A stretch of 64,000 nt of DNA from Haloarcula ordinaria (lineage in GTDB: Archaea; Halobacteriota; Halobacteria; Halobacteriales; Haloarculaceae): the NCBI RefSeq assembly GCF_029338275.1, contig NZ_CP119789.1:1426001-1490000 (forward strand), written 5' to 3'. This document shows positions 25,667 through 34,482 of the stretch, one piece after another. A model generated the notes under the pieces. That model was given only the letters and a program-made list of their open reading frames with translations. It had not been told where the DNA came from and did no database searches. The first letter of the stretch is position 1, and every line of letters begins with the position of its first letter. A program made the position numbers and the translations under genes.

Positions 25667-27553
25667 GTGACAGACGACGAGGCAGTCGACGGCGAGGACC
25701 CGGACGACGCCGACGCGGACGTCGAGGGTAGCGACCGTCCCATCCAACTCGACGCCGTCTACGACGCGTTCGACGCCGTTGGCCGGCCCCATCTCACGGC
25801 CACCGAGCTATCGCGGAAGACCGACCTCACGCCCGACGAGGCCCGCGAGGGGCTGGCGGCACTCGAAGCGGACGGACAGATACAGCACCACGACGTCTCG
25901 GAGGTCGAGTCGGTCTGGTACCCGACCGACGTCGCCGAGGTGACTCGGCGAGAGCGGGTCGTCCTCTTCCCCGACCGGCGCGAAATCGTGGTCGAACACC
26001 CCGAGCAGTTCACCCGCGCGCAGCTCTCGCAGTTCGCCCGGTTGCAGGACAGCAACCGGTCGGGCGGCTCAATCTACGAGATGCGCGAGGAGGATATCTG
26101 GGCCGCGCCCCACGACTCGCTGGACGCGCTGCTGTCGACGATGCGTGACGTGCTGGGCGAGCGCTCGCCCCACCTCGAAGAGTGGGTGACAGGCCAGTGG
26201 GAGCGCGCCCGGAAGTTCCGCCTCTACACCCACGAGGACGGCTACGTCGTCCTCGCCGCGGAGAACGACGACCTCATGGGCAACGTCGCCCGGCAGAAAC
26301 TCGACGACGACCACCTCCGTGCGCCCATCTCGGACTCCGAGTCCTGGGTCAACGAGGACACCACCGCCGAAATAAAGCACGTCCTCTACGAGGCCGGCTA
26401 TCCGGTCCGCGACGAGCGCGACCTCGAAACTGGCGACGCGCTGGAGATGGACCTCTTGCTCCGGCTTCGGGACTACCAGCAGGACTGGGTCGAGCGGTTC
26501 GTCGACCAGGGGTCGGGCGTGTTCGTCGGGCCACCGGGCTCCGGCAAGACCGTCGCCGCGATGGGCGCGATGGCCGCCGTCGGTGGCGAGACGCTGATTC
26601 TGGTACCATCACGAGAACTCGCCACGCAGTGGCACGACGAACTGGTCCGCCACACCTCGCTCTCCGACGACGATATCGGCGAGTATCACGGCGGCGAGAA
26701 ATCCATCCGGCCGGTGACCATCGCCACCTACCGGACGGCGGGGATGGACCGCCACCGGAAGCTGTTCGACCAGCGCCGGTGGGGGCTCATCGTCTACGAC
26801 GAGGTGCACCACGTTCCTAGCCCGATTCACAGACGCAGCGCCGACCTTCAGACCAAGCACCGCCTCGGCCTCACGGCGACGCCAACCAGAGAGAGCGACG
26901 ACGAGGAGGAGATATTCACGCTCGTCGGCCCGCCCATCGGCACCGATTGGGGCAAGCTGTTCGACGAGGGCTACGTGGCCGAACCGGAGGTCGAGATTCG
27001 CCTCGTTCCGTGGGGCACCACCGACGAGCGAACCGAGTACTCGGCCACGTCGGGCCACGACCGGCGGCAGGCGGCGGCCTCGAACTCGGGGAAAATCGAC
27101 GAGGTCCGCTACACGCTGGCGGAGTACCCGGCGTCGAAGGCGCTGGTGTTCGTCGAGTATCTGGACCAGGGGAAGGCACTCAGTGAGGCCCTGGACGTGC
27201 CGTTCATCAGCGGCGAGATGCCTCACGCCCAGCGAGAGAGACTGTTCGGCGAGTTCCGCCGTGGCGAACGGGACACGCTGGTGGTCTCACGGGTCGGCGA
27301 CGAGGGCATCGACCTCCCGGACGCCGAACTGGCCGTCGTCGCCTCCGGGCTCGGGGGGTCGCGCCGACAGGGTGCCCAGCGCGCCGGCCGGACGATGCGG
27401 CCCGCGGGCGAGGCGCGGATGATTCTGCTGGCGACGCGCGGAACGACGGAGGAAGACTTCGTCCGGCGACAGATGCGCCACCTCGCCTCCAAAGGCATCC
27501 AGGTCACCGAGACCGAGAGCGAGACGGTCGAGTCGCCCGCCGACGAGGCGTGA
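25667..27553 (+). CDS. XPB/Rad25-like DNA helicase
   Basis: Superfamily 2 helicase, 628 residues. Seen in order: an acidic N-terminus, a winged-helix-like segment (LTATELSRKTDLTPDEAREGL), an archaeal XPB-type region, then the ATPase core with Walker A GPPGSGKTVAA near residue 290, the DEVHHVPS Walker B box, the GLTATPTRES motif III, and the C-terminal motor with VVSRVGDEGIDLP and GSRRQGAQRAGRTMRP. XPB-family proteins open DNA in nucleotide excision repair or transcription; the archaeal role is not settled. Start is GTG at 25667. The gene ends 7 bases before the convergent folC-folP gene. Confidence 0.85.
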   Translation: MTDDEAVDGEDPDDADADVEGSDRPIQLDAVYDAFDAVGRPHLTATELSRKTDLTPDEAREGLAALEADGQIQHHDVSEVESVWYPTDVAEVTRRERVVLFPDRREIVVEHPEQFTRAQLSQFARLQDSNRSGGSIYEMREEDIWAAPHDSLDALLSTMRDVLGERSPHLEEWVTGQWERARKFRLYTHEDGYVVLAAENDDLMGNVARQKLDDDHLRAPISDSESWVNEDTTAEIKHVLYEAGYPVRDERDLETGDALEMDLLLRLRDYQQDWVERFVDQGSGVFVGPPGSGKTVAAMGAMAAVGGETLILVPSRELATQWHDELVRHTSLSDDDIGEYHGGEKSIRPVTIATYRTAGMDRHRKLFDQRRWGLIVYDEVHHVPSPIHRRSADLQTKHRLGLTATPTRESDDEEEIFTLVGPPIGTDWGKLFDEGYVAEPEVEIRLVPWGTTDERTEYSATSGHDRRQAAASNSGKIDEVRYTLAEYPASKALVFVEYLDQGKALSEALDVPFISGEMPHAQRERLFGEFRRGERDTLVVSRVGDEGIDLPDAELAVVASGLGGSRRQGAQRAGRTMRPAGEARMILLATRGTTEEDFVRRQMRHLASKGIQVTETESETVESPADEA

Positions 27554-27559
27554 CCTCGG

Positions 27560-29998
27560 TCAGTCCTCGAACCGGCTTGGGTCGGCGGCTGCGTTCACCA
27601 CGTCGACCGCGGCGACGTTCTCGGGGACGTCGTGGACGCGGACGATGTCCGCGCCCCGTTCGGCGGCGAGCGCCGTCGCGGCAACCGTCGCCGACCCGCG
27701 TTCGTCGGCGTCCTGCCCGATGAGGCCGAACAGCGACTTGTGGGAGTGGCCGACCAGGACCGGACAGCCCAGCGCCTGGAACTCGTCGATGCGGCCCAGC
27801 AGTTCGAAGCTCTCCGCCGCGGTCTTCCCGAAGCCCACGCCCGGGTCGACGATTATCTGCTCGCGGTCCAACCCCGCTTTCTCGGCCAGCAGGACCCGCT
27901 CGGTCAGCTGGTCGATGCAGTCCTCGACGACGTCGTCGTAGTCGACGTCCGTCTCCGGGTCGACCGGCGTCTCGATGGAGTGCATCACGACCACGGGGAC
28001 GTCGTACTCGGCAGCGACCAGCCGCATCTCGGGGTCCTCGAGGCCCGACACGTCGTTGAGGATGTCCGCGCCGGCGTCGAGTGCCGCGCGAGCGACGCTG
28101 GCCTTCCGGGTGTCGACGGAGATCGCCACGTCGGCGTCGGCCAGCGCCTCGATGACGGGGAGGACGCGCTCGCGCTCTTCCTCGGCGGGCACCGGTTCGG
28201 CGCCCGGACGAGTGGACTCGCCCCCGATGTCGAGGATGTCGACGCCCGCTTCCACCATCGCCTCGGCGCGGGCGACGGCGTCCTCGGCGGCGTCGTACTC
28301 GCCGCCGTCGTGGAACGAGTCCGGCGTGACGTTCAGGATACCCATCACCGCGGTGCCGTCGTCCCAGGGGAACTCGCGGTCGGTGGCGGGCTGCTGGATG
28401 TCGAGCGCCTCGCGCAGTTCGTCGCTGAACGTCGCCAGGCCGTACGGTTGTCCCTCGAGCTTGTCGGTCAGGCGCTTGAACTGGGCCATCGTCGCCATCA
28501 GCACGACGTCGACGTTCTCCTCGTCCTGGTTGTTCAGGCCGGAGATGGCACACTCCCCACCCAGTGAGAGCAGTTCCTCCTTGAGATACTGGGCCTGTCG
28601 CGGCTGGACGCGCGTTCTGAGGACCCGGTGGACGGCCTTCCCGCGCATCCGCCAGGCGCCGGCGTCGGTGACGTCGGCCGCTGCGATGGTCTCGCGAGCC
28701 TCCGGGATGGAGTCGACGCGTTTGGGGACCATCGAGCGGGCCCATCGCGTGCGGGCCTCCCGGACGGCGTAGAGCGACCCGGTGACGAGGACGGCGTCGT
28801 CCTCGCCTGCGGCGTCGAGTGCGATGTCGAGTGCGCCTGCGACGTCAGAGCGCGTCTCGACGGTGGCGTCGGTCGCCCCCTCGACGGCCCGGGCGACGAC
28901 GGACGTCGACTCCGCCCGGTCGACGTTGGGTTTGCAGGCGACGACGTGGTCCGCGTCCCCGAGCGCCGCCGCGATGTCGCTGTGGTCCTTGTCGACCATC
29001 GCCCCCAGCACCACGTGCAGGTCGTCGTACTCGAAGGCCGCGAGCGTCTCGACGACCCGCTCGACGCCGCCGGGGTTGTGCGCCCCGTCGAGCACCGTCA
29101 GGGGCGACTCGTCCATCACCTCGAAGCGGCCTGGCCAGTGAGCGTTGCGCAGGCCGCGTTCGATATCGGTCGTCGCGACGTCGGCCACCTGCCGGCACAG
29201 CGCCGCGGCGACACCGGCGTTCTGCGCCTGGTGTTCGCCAAGCAGCGGGAGGTGGGTCTCGACGTGCCAGTCCGGGCCGTCGAGCGTCACGGCGGCTTCC
29301 AGTCCGTCGCGGCCACCGTAGGTGACCGACACGTCCGCGTCGTCCGACGCGCCGACGGTCACCACGTCACCGGCGACGTCCCGTACCGCGTCGAGTGCCG
29401 AGCCCGTGGCGCCGGTGACCAGCGGGGCACCATCGGGTGCGACGTGAGCCTTGTCGCGGGCGATCTCCTCGATGGTGTCGCCGAGGATATCGGTGTGTTC
29501 GAGCGTGACCGACGTGACCGCGCTGGCGACCGGGTCGACGACGCTCGTGGCGTCGTGTTTCCCGCCGATACCGACCTCGAGGACCGCCACGTCGACGTCC
29601 TGTCGGTCGAACTCCCAGAGCGCGAGCGCGGTCATCGTCTCGAAGAAGGTCGGCGAGTCGTTGGTCGCCCCCTGTTCGGTGAGGTACGGTCGCACCTCGG
29701 CGACGAACTCGACGAGGGCCGCCTTCGACAGTTTCCGGCCGTTGACCGTGATCCGCTCCCGCACGTCCTCCAGATGCGGCGAGGTGTAGCGGCCGACGTC
29801 GAGGCCCGCCTCGCGGAGCGTCCGCTCGGCCATCCGAACGGTCGAGCCCTTGCCGTTGGACCCGGCGATCTGGACACACCGGAGGCTCTCGTGTGGGTCT
29901 CCGAGCGACGAGAGCAGGCCCCGCGTGGCGTCAGTGCCGATTCCCGACGGGAACCGGCGCAACTCGAGGAGGAAGTTCGCGGCCTCGTGGAACTCCAT
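27560..29998 (-). CDS. folCP: FolC-FolP fusion: dihydrofolate synthase and dihydropteroate synthase
   Basis: One 812-residue protein for two steps of folate synthesis. Residues 1-425 are the Mur-ligase-like folylpolyglutamate/dihydrofolate synthase, with P-loop SNGKGST at 47-53, YTSPHL and the DGAHNPGG motif near 304. Residues 545-812 are dihydropteroate synthase, with MGILNVTPDSF near 552, IGGESTRPGAEPV near 587 and a C-terminal barrel ending. Between them, about residues 430-535 form a separate segment (MRGKAVHRVLRTRVQP, then a helix-rich part) that belongs to neither catalytic core and may be a linker domain. Such fusions are known in haloarchaea. The ATG at 29998 starts the conserved FHEAANFLL helix. 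Confidence 0.9.
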   Translation of the reverse strand: MEFHEAANFLLELRRFPSGIGTDATRGLLSSLGDPHESLRCVQIAGSNGKGSTVRMAERTLREAGLDVGRYTSPHLEDVRERITVNGRKLSKAALVEFVAEVRPYLTEQGATNDSPTFFETMTALALWEFDRQDVDVAVLEVGIGGKHDATSVVDPVASAVTSVTLEHTDILGDTIEEIARDKAHVAPDGAPLVTGATGSALDAVRDVAGDVVTVGASDDADVSVTYGGRDGLEAAVTLDGPDWHVETHLPLLGEHQAQNAGVAAALCRQVADVATTDIERGLRNAHWPGRFEVMDESPLTVLDGAHNPGGVERVVETLAAFEYDDLHVVLGAMVDKDHSDIAAALGDADHVVACKPNVDRAESTSVVARAVEGATDATVETRSDVAGALDIALDAAGEDDAVLVTGSLYAVREARTRWARSMVPKRVDSIPEARETIAAADVTDAGAWRMRGKAVHRVLRTRVQPRQAQYLKEELLSLGGECAISGLNNQDEENVDVVLMATMAQFKRLTDKLEGQPYGLATFSDELREALDIQQPATDREFPWDDGTAVMGILNVTPDSFHDGGEYDAAEDAVARAEAMVEAGVDILDIGGESTRPGAEPVPAEEERERVLPVIEALADADVAISVDTRKASVARAALDAGADILNDVSGLEDPEMRLVAAEYDVPVVVMHSIETPVDPETDVDYDDVVEDCIDQLTERVLLAEKAGLDREQIIVDPGVGFGKTAAESFELLGRIDEFQALGCPVLVGHSHKSLFGLIGQDADERGSATVAATALAAERGADIVRVHDVPENVAAVDVVNAAADPSRFED

Positions 29999-30038
29999 GC
30001 ACGCACAAATCGGAGCCGCGCGCTTTAGCCTGTCGGAC

Positions 30039-30839
30039 CTAGCGCTCGTCGGCCGACTCGCGCTGGGCCCACCGCACCACCGCCGCGCCGACGGCCAGGA
30101 AACTCAGCCCCAGCAGCGGGGCGACGTCGACGGACCCGGCTTCCTGGTCAGCCCGGCTCGTCGGCGTGGTTGCCGTCTCGTCCTCGTCCTCGCCCTCGGT
30201 ATCGTCTTCCGCCCGGTCCTCACCGGCCGTCGCTTCGAGTGGCGATTCGATGGCCTCCTCGGCGCCGACACCGCTGGGCGTTGGGTCCAGCGGCGTGGTT
30301 TCCTCCTCGGGACCTGGGTCTTCGGTCGTCCTGACCACGTCCACTGTCGAGCCGTCGTCGGCCGACTCGTGTGTTGTCTCGCCACCGAGTTCGACGATGC
30401 TCGTGTCGTCCGCGTCCCTCTCGGGCCGCCATTCGTCGACCGGTTCGTCGAACCTGTCGACCGCCGACAGCCCGTCTGCCGAAGCCTCGCTTCCGGCGTT
30501 CCGGCGACGCAGCCACCACAGCGCACCGCTCGCGACGCCGACGAGGAGAAACAGGACGCCGACGACGAGCAGCCCCCACTCGCGGACGACCGGCGGGAGT
30601 CGGTCTGTCAGTCCGCCATCTCCTTGGTCGTCAGGGTCGAAGGGTTCGTCGACGTCCGGTTCGCTCGGTGGCGGCGTCTCGCCGGGTGACGGTCTCTGTG
30701 ACTCGTCCTGAAGCGGCACTTCTTCTTCGGCGGCCGACTCCTCGTGGTCATCGCCCACCGATACGCCCGGAACCTTCCGGAGCACCCTGGTAGCGGGGCC
30801 GAAATCGACGTCGACCCGCAGAACGGTGTAGTCTCGCAT
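30039..30839 (-). CDS. Acidic membrane protein of unknown function
   Basis: Not recognised. The 266-residue protein starts with a short cytoplasmic piece (MRDYTVLRVDVDFGPATRVL), then a long acidic Pro/Glu-rich linker, a transmembrane helix near residues 88-111 (GLLVVGVLFLLVGVASGALW), a second very acidic linker, and a C-terminal hydrophobic helix near 240-258. The charge-rich low-complexity parts are typical halophile linkers. The start at 30839 is chosen because longer frames run through the neighbouring SHOCT gene. It follows that gene by 31 bases on the same strand, so the two may act together. Confidence 0.6.
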   Translation of the reverse strand: MRDYTVLRVDVDFGPATRVLRKVPGVSVGDDHEESAAEEEVPLQDESQRPSPGETPPPSEPDVDEPFDPDDQGDGGLTDRLPPVVREWGLLVVGVLFLLVGVASGALWWLRRRNAGSEASADGLSAVDRFDEPVDEWRPERDADDTSIVELGGETTHESADDGSTVDVVRTTEDPGPEEETTPLDPTPSGVGAEEAIESPLEATAGEDRAEDDTEGEDEDETATTPTSRADQEAGSVDVAPLLGLSFLAVGAAVVRWAQRESADER

Positions 30840-30870
30840 ACGTGACCTATCGAGTGGCTGGAACGTGAAG

Positions 30871-31401
30871 TTACCCCTGGCCCCGCTCCACCATCGGTTC
30901 CCGTTCCTCGTCGACCCCTTCGAGGGACTCGACGACTGGCGGCTCGTCGGCCGCCGTCGACTCCGATTCGAGCAGGGCCTGCAACTCTCGCTCCAGTTCG
31001 GCCTCCGAGAGGTCGCCGTCGACGTAGCGCCTGGCGATCTGGGCCCGGCGTTCGTCGCTCGTCGGCGCCGGCGGTTCGAAGCGGTCGGCCAGCCCCAGCG
31101 CCGACAGCGGCGGGAGGACGCGTTCGAGTCGACGGAGGACACTGGCCAACCGCTGATGCTTGGGGAGCGTCGCGCGCCGCCGCAGCTCTCTGAGAAGCGC
31201 CACCGCGAAGACGACGTCTAGGCCGAGCAACAGGAGCGGGCCCAGGACGGTGATGACGGCCGGCGCCAGTATCGAACCGCCGGTAACGAGCGTCGAGAGC
31301 GTGGCGAGGACGCCGACCACGCCGAGTCCGACGGCACCGACCGTCGTCAGGACGACGCCGGAAAACAGGAGCGGGAGGCGGTTGTCTGCGACCAGGGACA
31401 C
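30871..31401 (-). CDS. SHOCT-domain membrane protein
   Basis: A 176-residue protein with two N-terminal transmembrane helices (about residues 9-38 and 45-70), a basic middle part, and a C-terminal SHOCT motif DERRAQIARRYVDGDLSEAE followed by a short coil. SHOCT (short C-terminal) helices occur at the ends of many membrane proteins and probably mediate oligomerisation. The start is GTG at 31401, giving MSLVADNRLPLLFSG. The function is unknown; the following gene on the same strand is also a membrane protein. Confidence 0.75.
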   Translation of the reverse strand: MSLVADNRLPLLFSGVVLTTVGAVGLGVVGVLATLSTLVTGGSILAPAVITVLGPLLLLGLDVVFAVALLRELRRRATLPKHQRLASVLRRLERVLPPLSALGLADRFEPPAPTSDERRAQIARRYVDGDLSEAELERELQALLESESTAADEPPVVESLEGVDEEREPMVERGQG

Positions 31402-31521
31402 GCCGTCCTATACGTCGACCCGAGGCAAATGTGTTTGCCCGTCAAGCGGTCTGGGCTATCGCGACTCCGCTTCGGGAACCGGTGCGACGAGACAGCGAGA
31501 AACGGCGCGACGTGGTCGGTG

Positions 31522-33138
31522 CTAGTCGTGCCGGAACGACCGCTGACCGGTCATGACCATCGCCATGTCGTGTTCGTTCGCCGCCTCGACGACGCTCTCG
31601 TCGTTCTTCGACCCGCCGGGCTGGATGACGGCCTCGATACCGGCCTTGGCGGCCTCCTCGATGCCGTCCGGGAACGGGAAGAACGCGTCGGAGGCCATCA
31701 CGGCGCCCGCGGCGTCCTTGCCCTCGGCGTGCTCGTCGGCCTTCATCGCGGCCAGTCGGACGGCGTCGACGCGGGAGACCTGCCCCATGCCGATGCCGAC
31801 CGTCTCGGTGCCTTTCGCGAAGAGGATGCCGTTGGACTTGACGTGCTTCAGGGTGTGCCAGGCGAACAGCATCGACTCGAGCTGTTCGTCGGTCGGCTCG
31901 CGCTCGGTGACGACCTCCAGGTCGTCGGCGGTGAGGTGCTGGGTGTCGCGTTCCTGGACCAGTCGGCCGCCGACGAGCGGCTTCTCGGTGATGGTGTCGG
32001 TGACCTCGAAGTTGTCGGACCGGCCGGACTCGTCCGTTCGGCCGTCCCCGCGGCTCACGTCGAGGACGCGCAGGTTCTCCTTCTCGAAGAGGACGTCCAG
32101 CGCGGCGTCGGTGTACCCCGGCGCGACGACGACCTCTTTGAACGAGTCGATGATCTGCTCGGCGGTGTCGGCGTCGCAGGTCCGGTTGAGCGCGACGATG
32201 CCGCCGAAGGCGCTCATCGGGTCCGTCGACAGCGCCTTCGCGTAGGCGTCGGAAAGCGAGTCGGCGGTCGCACAACCTGCGGGGTTGGTGTGCTTGATGA
32301 CCGCCGCCGCGGGCTCGTCGAACTCCTTGATGAGGTTCAGGGCGCCGTCGGCGTCGTTGTAGTTGTTGTACGACAGCGCCTTCGCGCCCTCGTTGAGCTG
32401 GTCGGCGTGGACGACGCTGGCCTCCGAGACGGTGGTGTCGGCGTACAGCGCGGCGTCCTGGTGGGGGTTCTCCCCGTACCGCAGGTCGGCGGCGCGGTCG
32501 TCAGAGACGAGCCGTCGCGCGGGGAAGGCCCCGCCGACGTCGCCGTCGACCGAGACGGAGTTGTTCTCGGAGTCGACCTCCACGCGGTCCTCGGCGAACC
32601 ACTTGACGACCCGTGGATAGGCGGTGAACTCGCCCTGGTAGAGGACCCGTTCTTTCAGGTCGGCGACGTCGTCGCCCTCCACGACCGGAATCGGCTCCTG
32701 CGTGACGATGGGGCCGCCGTCGACCGTCTCGCCGACGACGTGGACCGTACAGCCGGTGACCTTCACGCCGGCGTCGAGCACCTGCTCGTGGGCGTCCATG
32801 CCCGGGAAGTTCGGGAGCAGCGAGGGGTGGACGTTGAGCGTCGTCGGCGCACCGTCGAGGAACGTCTCGCTGAGCACGCGCATGTACCCGTCCAGGGTCA
32901 CGAGGTCGAAGTCGTACGCCGCGAGCGCGTCGAGTACGCGCTCCTCGTGGGCCTCGCGCGCCTTATCCTCGTCACGCTCGACGACCTCGGTGGGGATGCC
33001 CCGCTCGGCCGCCGCGTCGAGGACGGGCGCGTCGGCGTCGTTCGTCAGGACGACTGCGAACTCGGCCCCGCCCGGGGCGCGGTCCGCGATGTTCATGAGG
33101 TTCCGGCCGCGGTTGCTGGCCATACCGGCGAGTTTCAT
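31522..33138 (-). CDS. purNH: PurN-PurH fusion: GAR transformylase and AICAR transformylase
   Basis: A 538-residue purine biosynthesis protein joining two formyl-transfer steps. Residues 1-190 are glycinamide ribonucleotide transformylase (PurN), with the NVHPSLLPNFPG motif and TGCTVHVVGETVDGGPIV. From about residue 195 to the end is the AICAR transformylase half of PurH, with the catalytic KHTNPAGCA motif and SAFGGIVALN. The IMP cyclohydrolase half of bacterial PurH is absent; archaea commonly use PurO for that step, which is not in the window. Start is ATG at 33138 (MKLAGMASNRG), matching the PurN N-terminus. Confidence 0.9.
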   Translation of the reverse strand: MKLAGMASNRGRNLMNIADRAPGGAEFAVVLTNDADAPVLDAAAERGIPTEVVERDEDKAREAHEERVLDALAAYDFDLVTLDGYMRVLSETFLDGAPTTLNVHPSLLPNFPGMDAHEQVLDAGVKVTGCTVHVVGETVDGGPIVTQEPIPVVEGDDVADLKERVLYQGEFTAYPRVVKWFAEDRVEVDSENNSVSVDGDVGGAFPARRLVSDDRAADLRYGENPHQDAALYADTTVSEASVVHADQLNEGAKALSYNNYNDADGALNLIKEFDEPAAAVIKHTNPAGCATADSLSDAYAKALSTDPMSAFGGIVALNRTCDADTAEQIIDSFKEVVVAPGYTDAALDVLFEKENLRVLDVSRGDGRTDESGRSDNFEVTDTITEKPLVGGRLVQERDTQHLTADDLEVVTEREPTDEQLESMLFAWHTLKHVKSNGILFAKGTETVGIGMGQVSRVDAVRLAAMKADEHAEGKDAAGAVMASDAFFPFPDGIEEAAKAGIEAVIQPGGSKNDESVVEAANEHDMAMVMTGQRSFRHD

Positions 33139-33443
33139 ATCGGAGTGGGTGCGCGGCCGGTGCAAAGTAGTTGCGAAACGCGCGTTCGCGGCGGCGGCCG
33201 AGCGAGCGCGCTCCGGCCGATAGCACGGTGACCGAGGCCTTCGCTCCGGATGGTGTGTCCCGATTCGAGATGCGTCCCGAGACGCTGACCGGGCCGCTCG
33301 CCGGACACTCCGGCTGCCCCGCTCGGACAGACCGACGGCGGCGAAGACCCGAGCGACGACTGACCGCGCGACCGTTTCCGTCGGCCTCGTTCCGGTGTTC
33401 CGATAACAACACTACCATATGTCTCGCTCGCGACGTGCAGACC
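33139..33443. other. Divergent gap between purNH and the PrsW-like gene
   Basis: This 305-base stretch is GC-rich over most of its length and becomes AT-rich near 33402-33420 (GATAACAACACTACCATATG), where the promoter of the PrsW-like gene probably lies. I see no convincing small gene or repeat. Confidence 0.5.
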
Positions 33444-34445
33444 GTGTCAGGTGACGATACAGACGACCCCGTGGCGGCAGCACTGTCCGGGTCGACCGAC
33501 CTCTACGACGTCGCGGAGTGGGACCCGCGGTCCGGTCTCGACCGGGCCTCGGTCGCGGTCCACTCGCTGTTGCACGCCTCGCGGCGCTGGCTCCTCATCG
33601 CGTTGGGCGTCGTCCTCTTCGTCGTCCAGCTCGCCTTCGCCGGCTTGCTCGTCCTCCGGCAGCCGTCGCTGGGCGTCCTCGCCGCGCTGTCGGCGGTGCC
33701 GGCGCTCGCCATCGTCGGCTACCTGTGGTACGGCGACCCGACGATACGCGAGCCGGTCGAGACGATGGCCGTCGTGTTCGTGCTGGCCATCCTGTTTGCG
33801 AGCTTCGCCGCGGTGGTCAACACGGCCCTCCAGCCGCTGTTCCGGTTCGTTCCCGTCGTCGGGATGGCCGTCTTCTTCTTCGTCGTCGTCGGCCCGATAG
33901 AGGAGACGGTGAAGTGGCTCGGGGTCCGAATCGGCGCCTTCGAGTCGATCAACTCCGTCGTCGACGGGGTCGTCTACGGCGCCGTCGCCGGCCTCGGCTT
34001 CGCGACCATCGAGAACGCTATCTACATCGTCCAGGGCTACTCCCGGCAGATGGCACTCCAGAGCGGAACGCCCCTCGTCGCGGCCGTCCAGACAGCCACC
34101 AGCCGGGCGTTCGTCGGGCCGGGCCACGTACTCTACTCCTCGCTGGCCGGCTACTATCTGGGCCTGGCGAAGTTCAACCCCGAGAACAAGGGCCCCATCG
34201 TGGTGAAGGGGCTGCTCCTCGCCGCGCTGGTCCACGCGCTCTACAACACGTCGGTCACGTACCTGCCGGAACTGATTCCGTGGAACTTCGCCACCCTCAT
34301 CGGGTTCGTCGTCGTCTTCGACGCCGTCGTCGGGTACTTCCTCTACCGGAAACTCGCCCGGTACAAGCGCCTCTACCACCGGACGGCGGCCAGCGGTCAC
34401 CAGAGCGAGACCGACGGGTCGAGCGCCGACCCGTCCGACGCGTAA
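33444..34445 (+). CDS. PrsW-family intramembrane protease-like protein
   Basis: A 333-residue membrane protein of the PrsW (CAAX-protease-like) family. About eight transmembrane helices begin near residue 45. The family signature is visible: glutamates in GPIEETVKWLG, an FATIENAIYI segment, and a histidine near the end of the core in LVHALYNTS. Bacterial PrsW cleaves anti-sigma factors; the archaeal substrate is not known. The exact start is uncertain: GTG at 33435 and GTG at 33444 are both possible, and I chose 33444 because MSGDDTDDP is a plausible acidic N-terminus. It lies 37 bases before purB on the same strand. Confidence 0.75.
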   Translation: MSGDDTDDPVAAALSGSTDLYDVAEWDPRSGLDRASVAVHSLLHASRRWLLIALGVVLFVVQLAFAGLLVLRQPSLGVLAALSAVPALAIVGYLWYGDPTIREPVETMAVVFVLAILFASFAAVVNTALQPLFRFVPVVGMAVFFFVVVGPIEETVKWLGVRIGAFESINSVVDGVVYGAVAGLGFATIENAIYIVQGYSRQMALQSGTPLVAAVQTATSRAFVGPGHVLYSSLAGYYLGLAKFNPENKGPIVVKGLLLAALVHALYNTSVTYLPELIPWNFATLIGFVVVFDAVVGYFLYRKLARYKRLYHRTAASGHQSETDGSSADPSDA

Positions 34446-34482
34446 CGACACGCTTTTTCGGACCTCCCGTGCACTCTCGACC

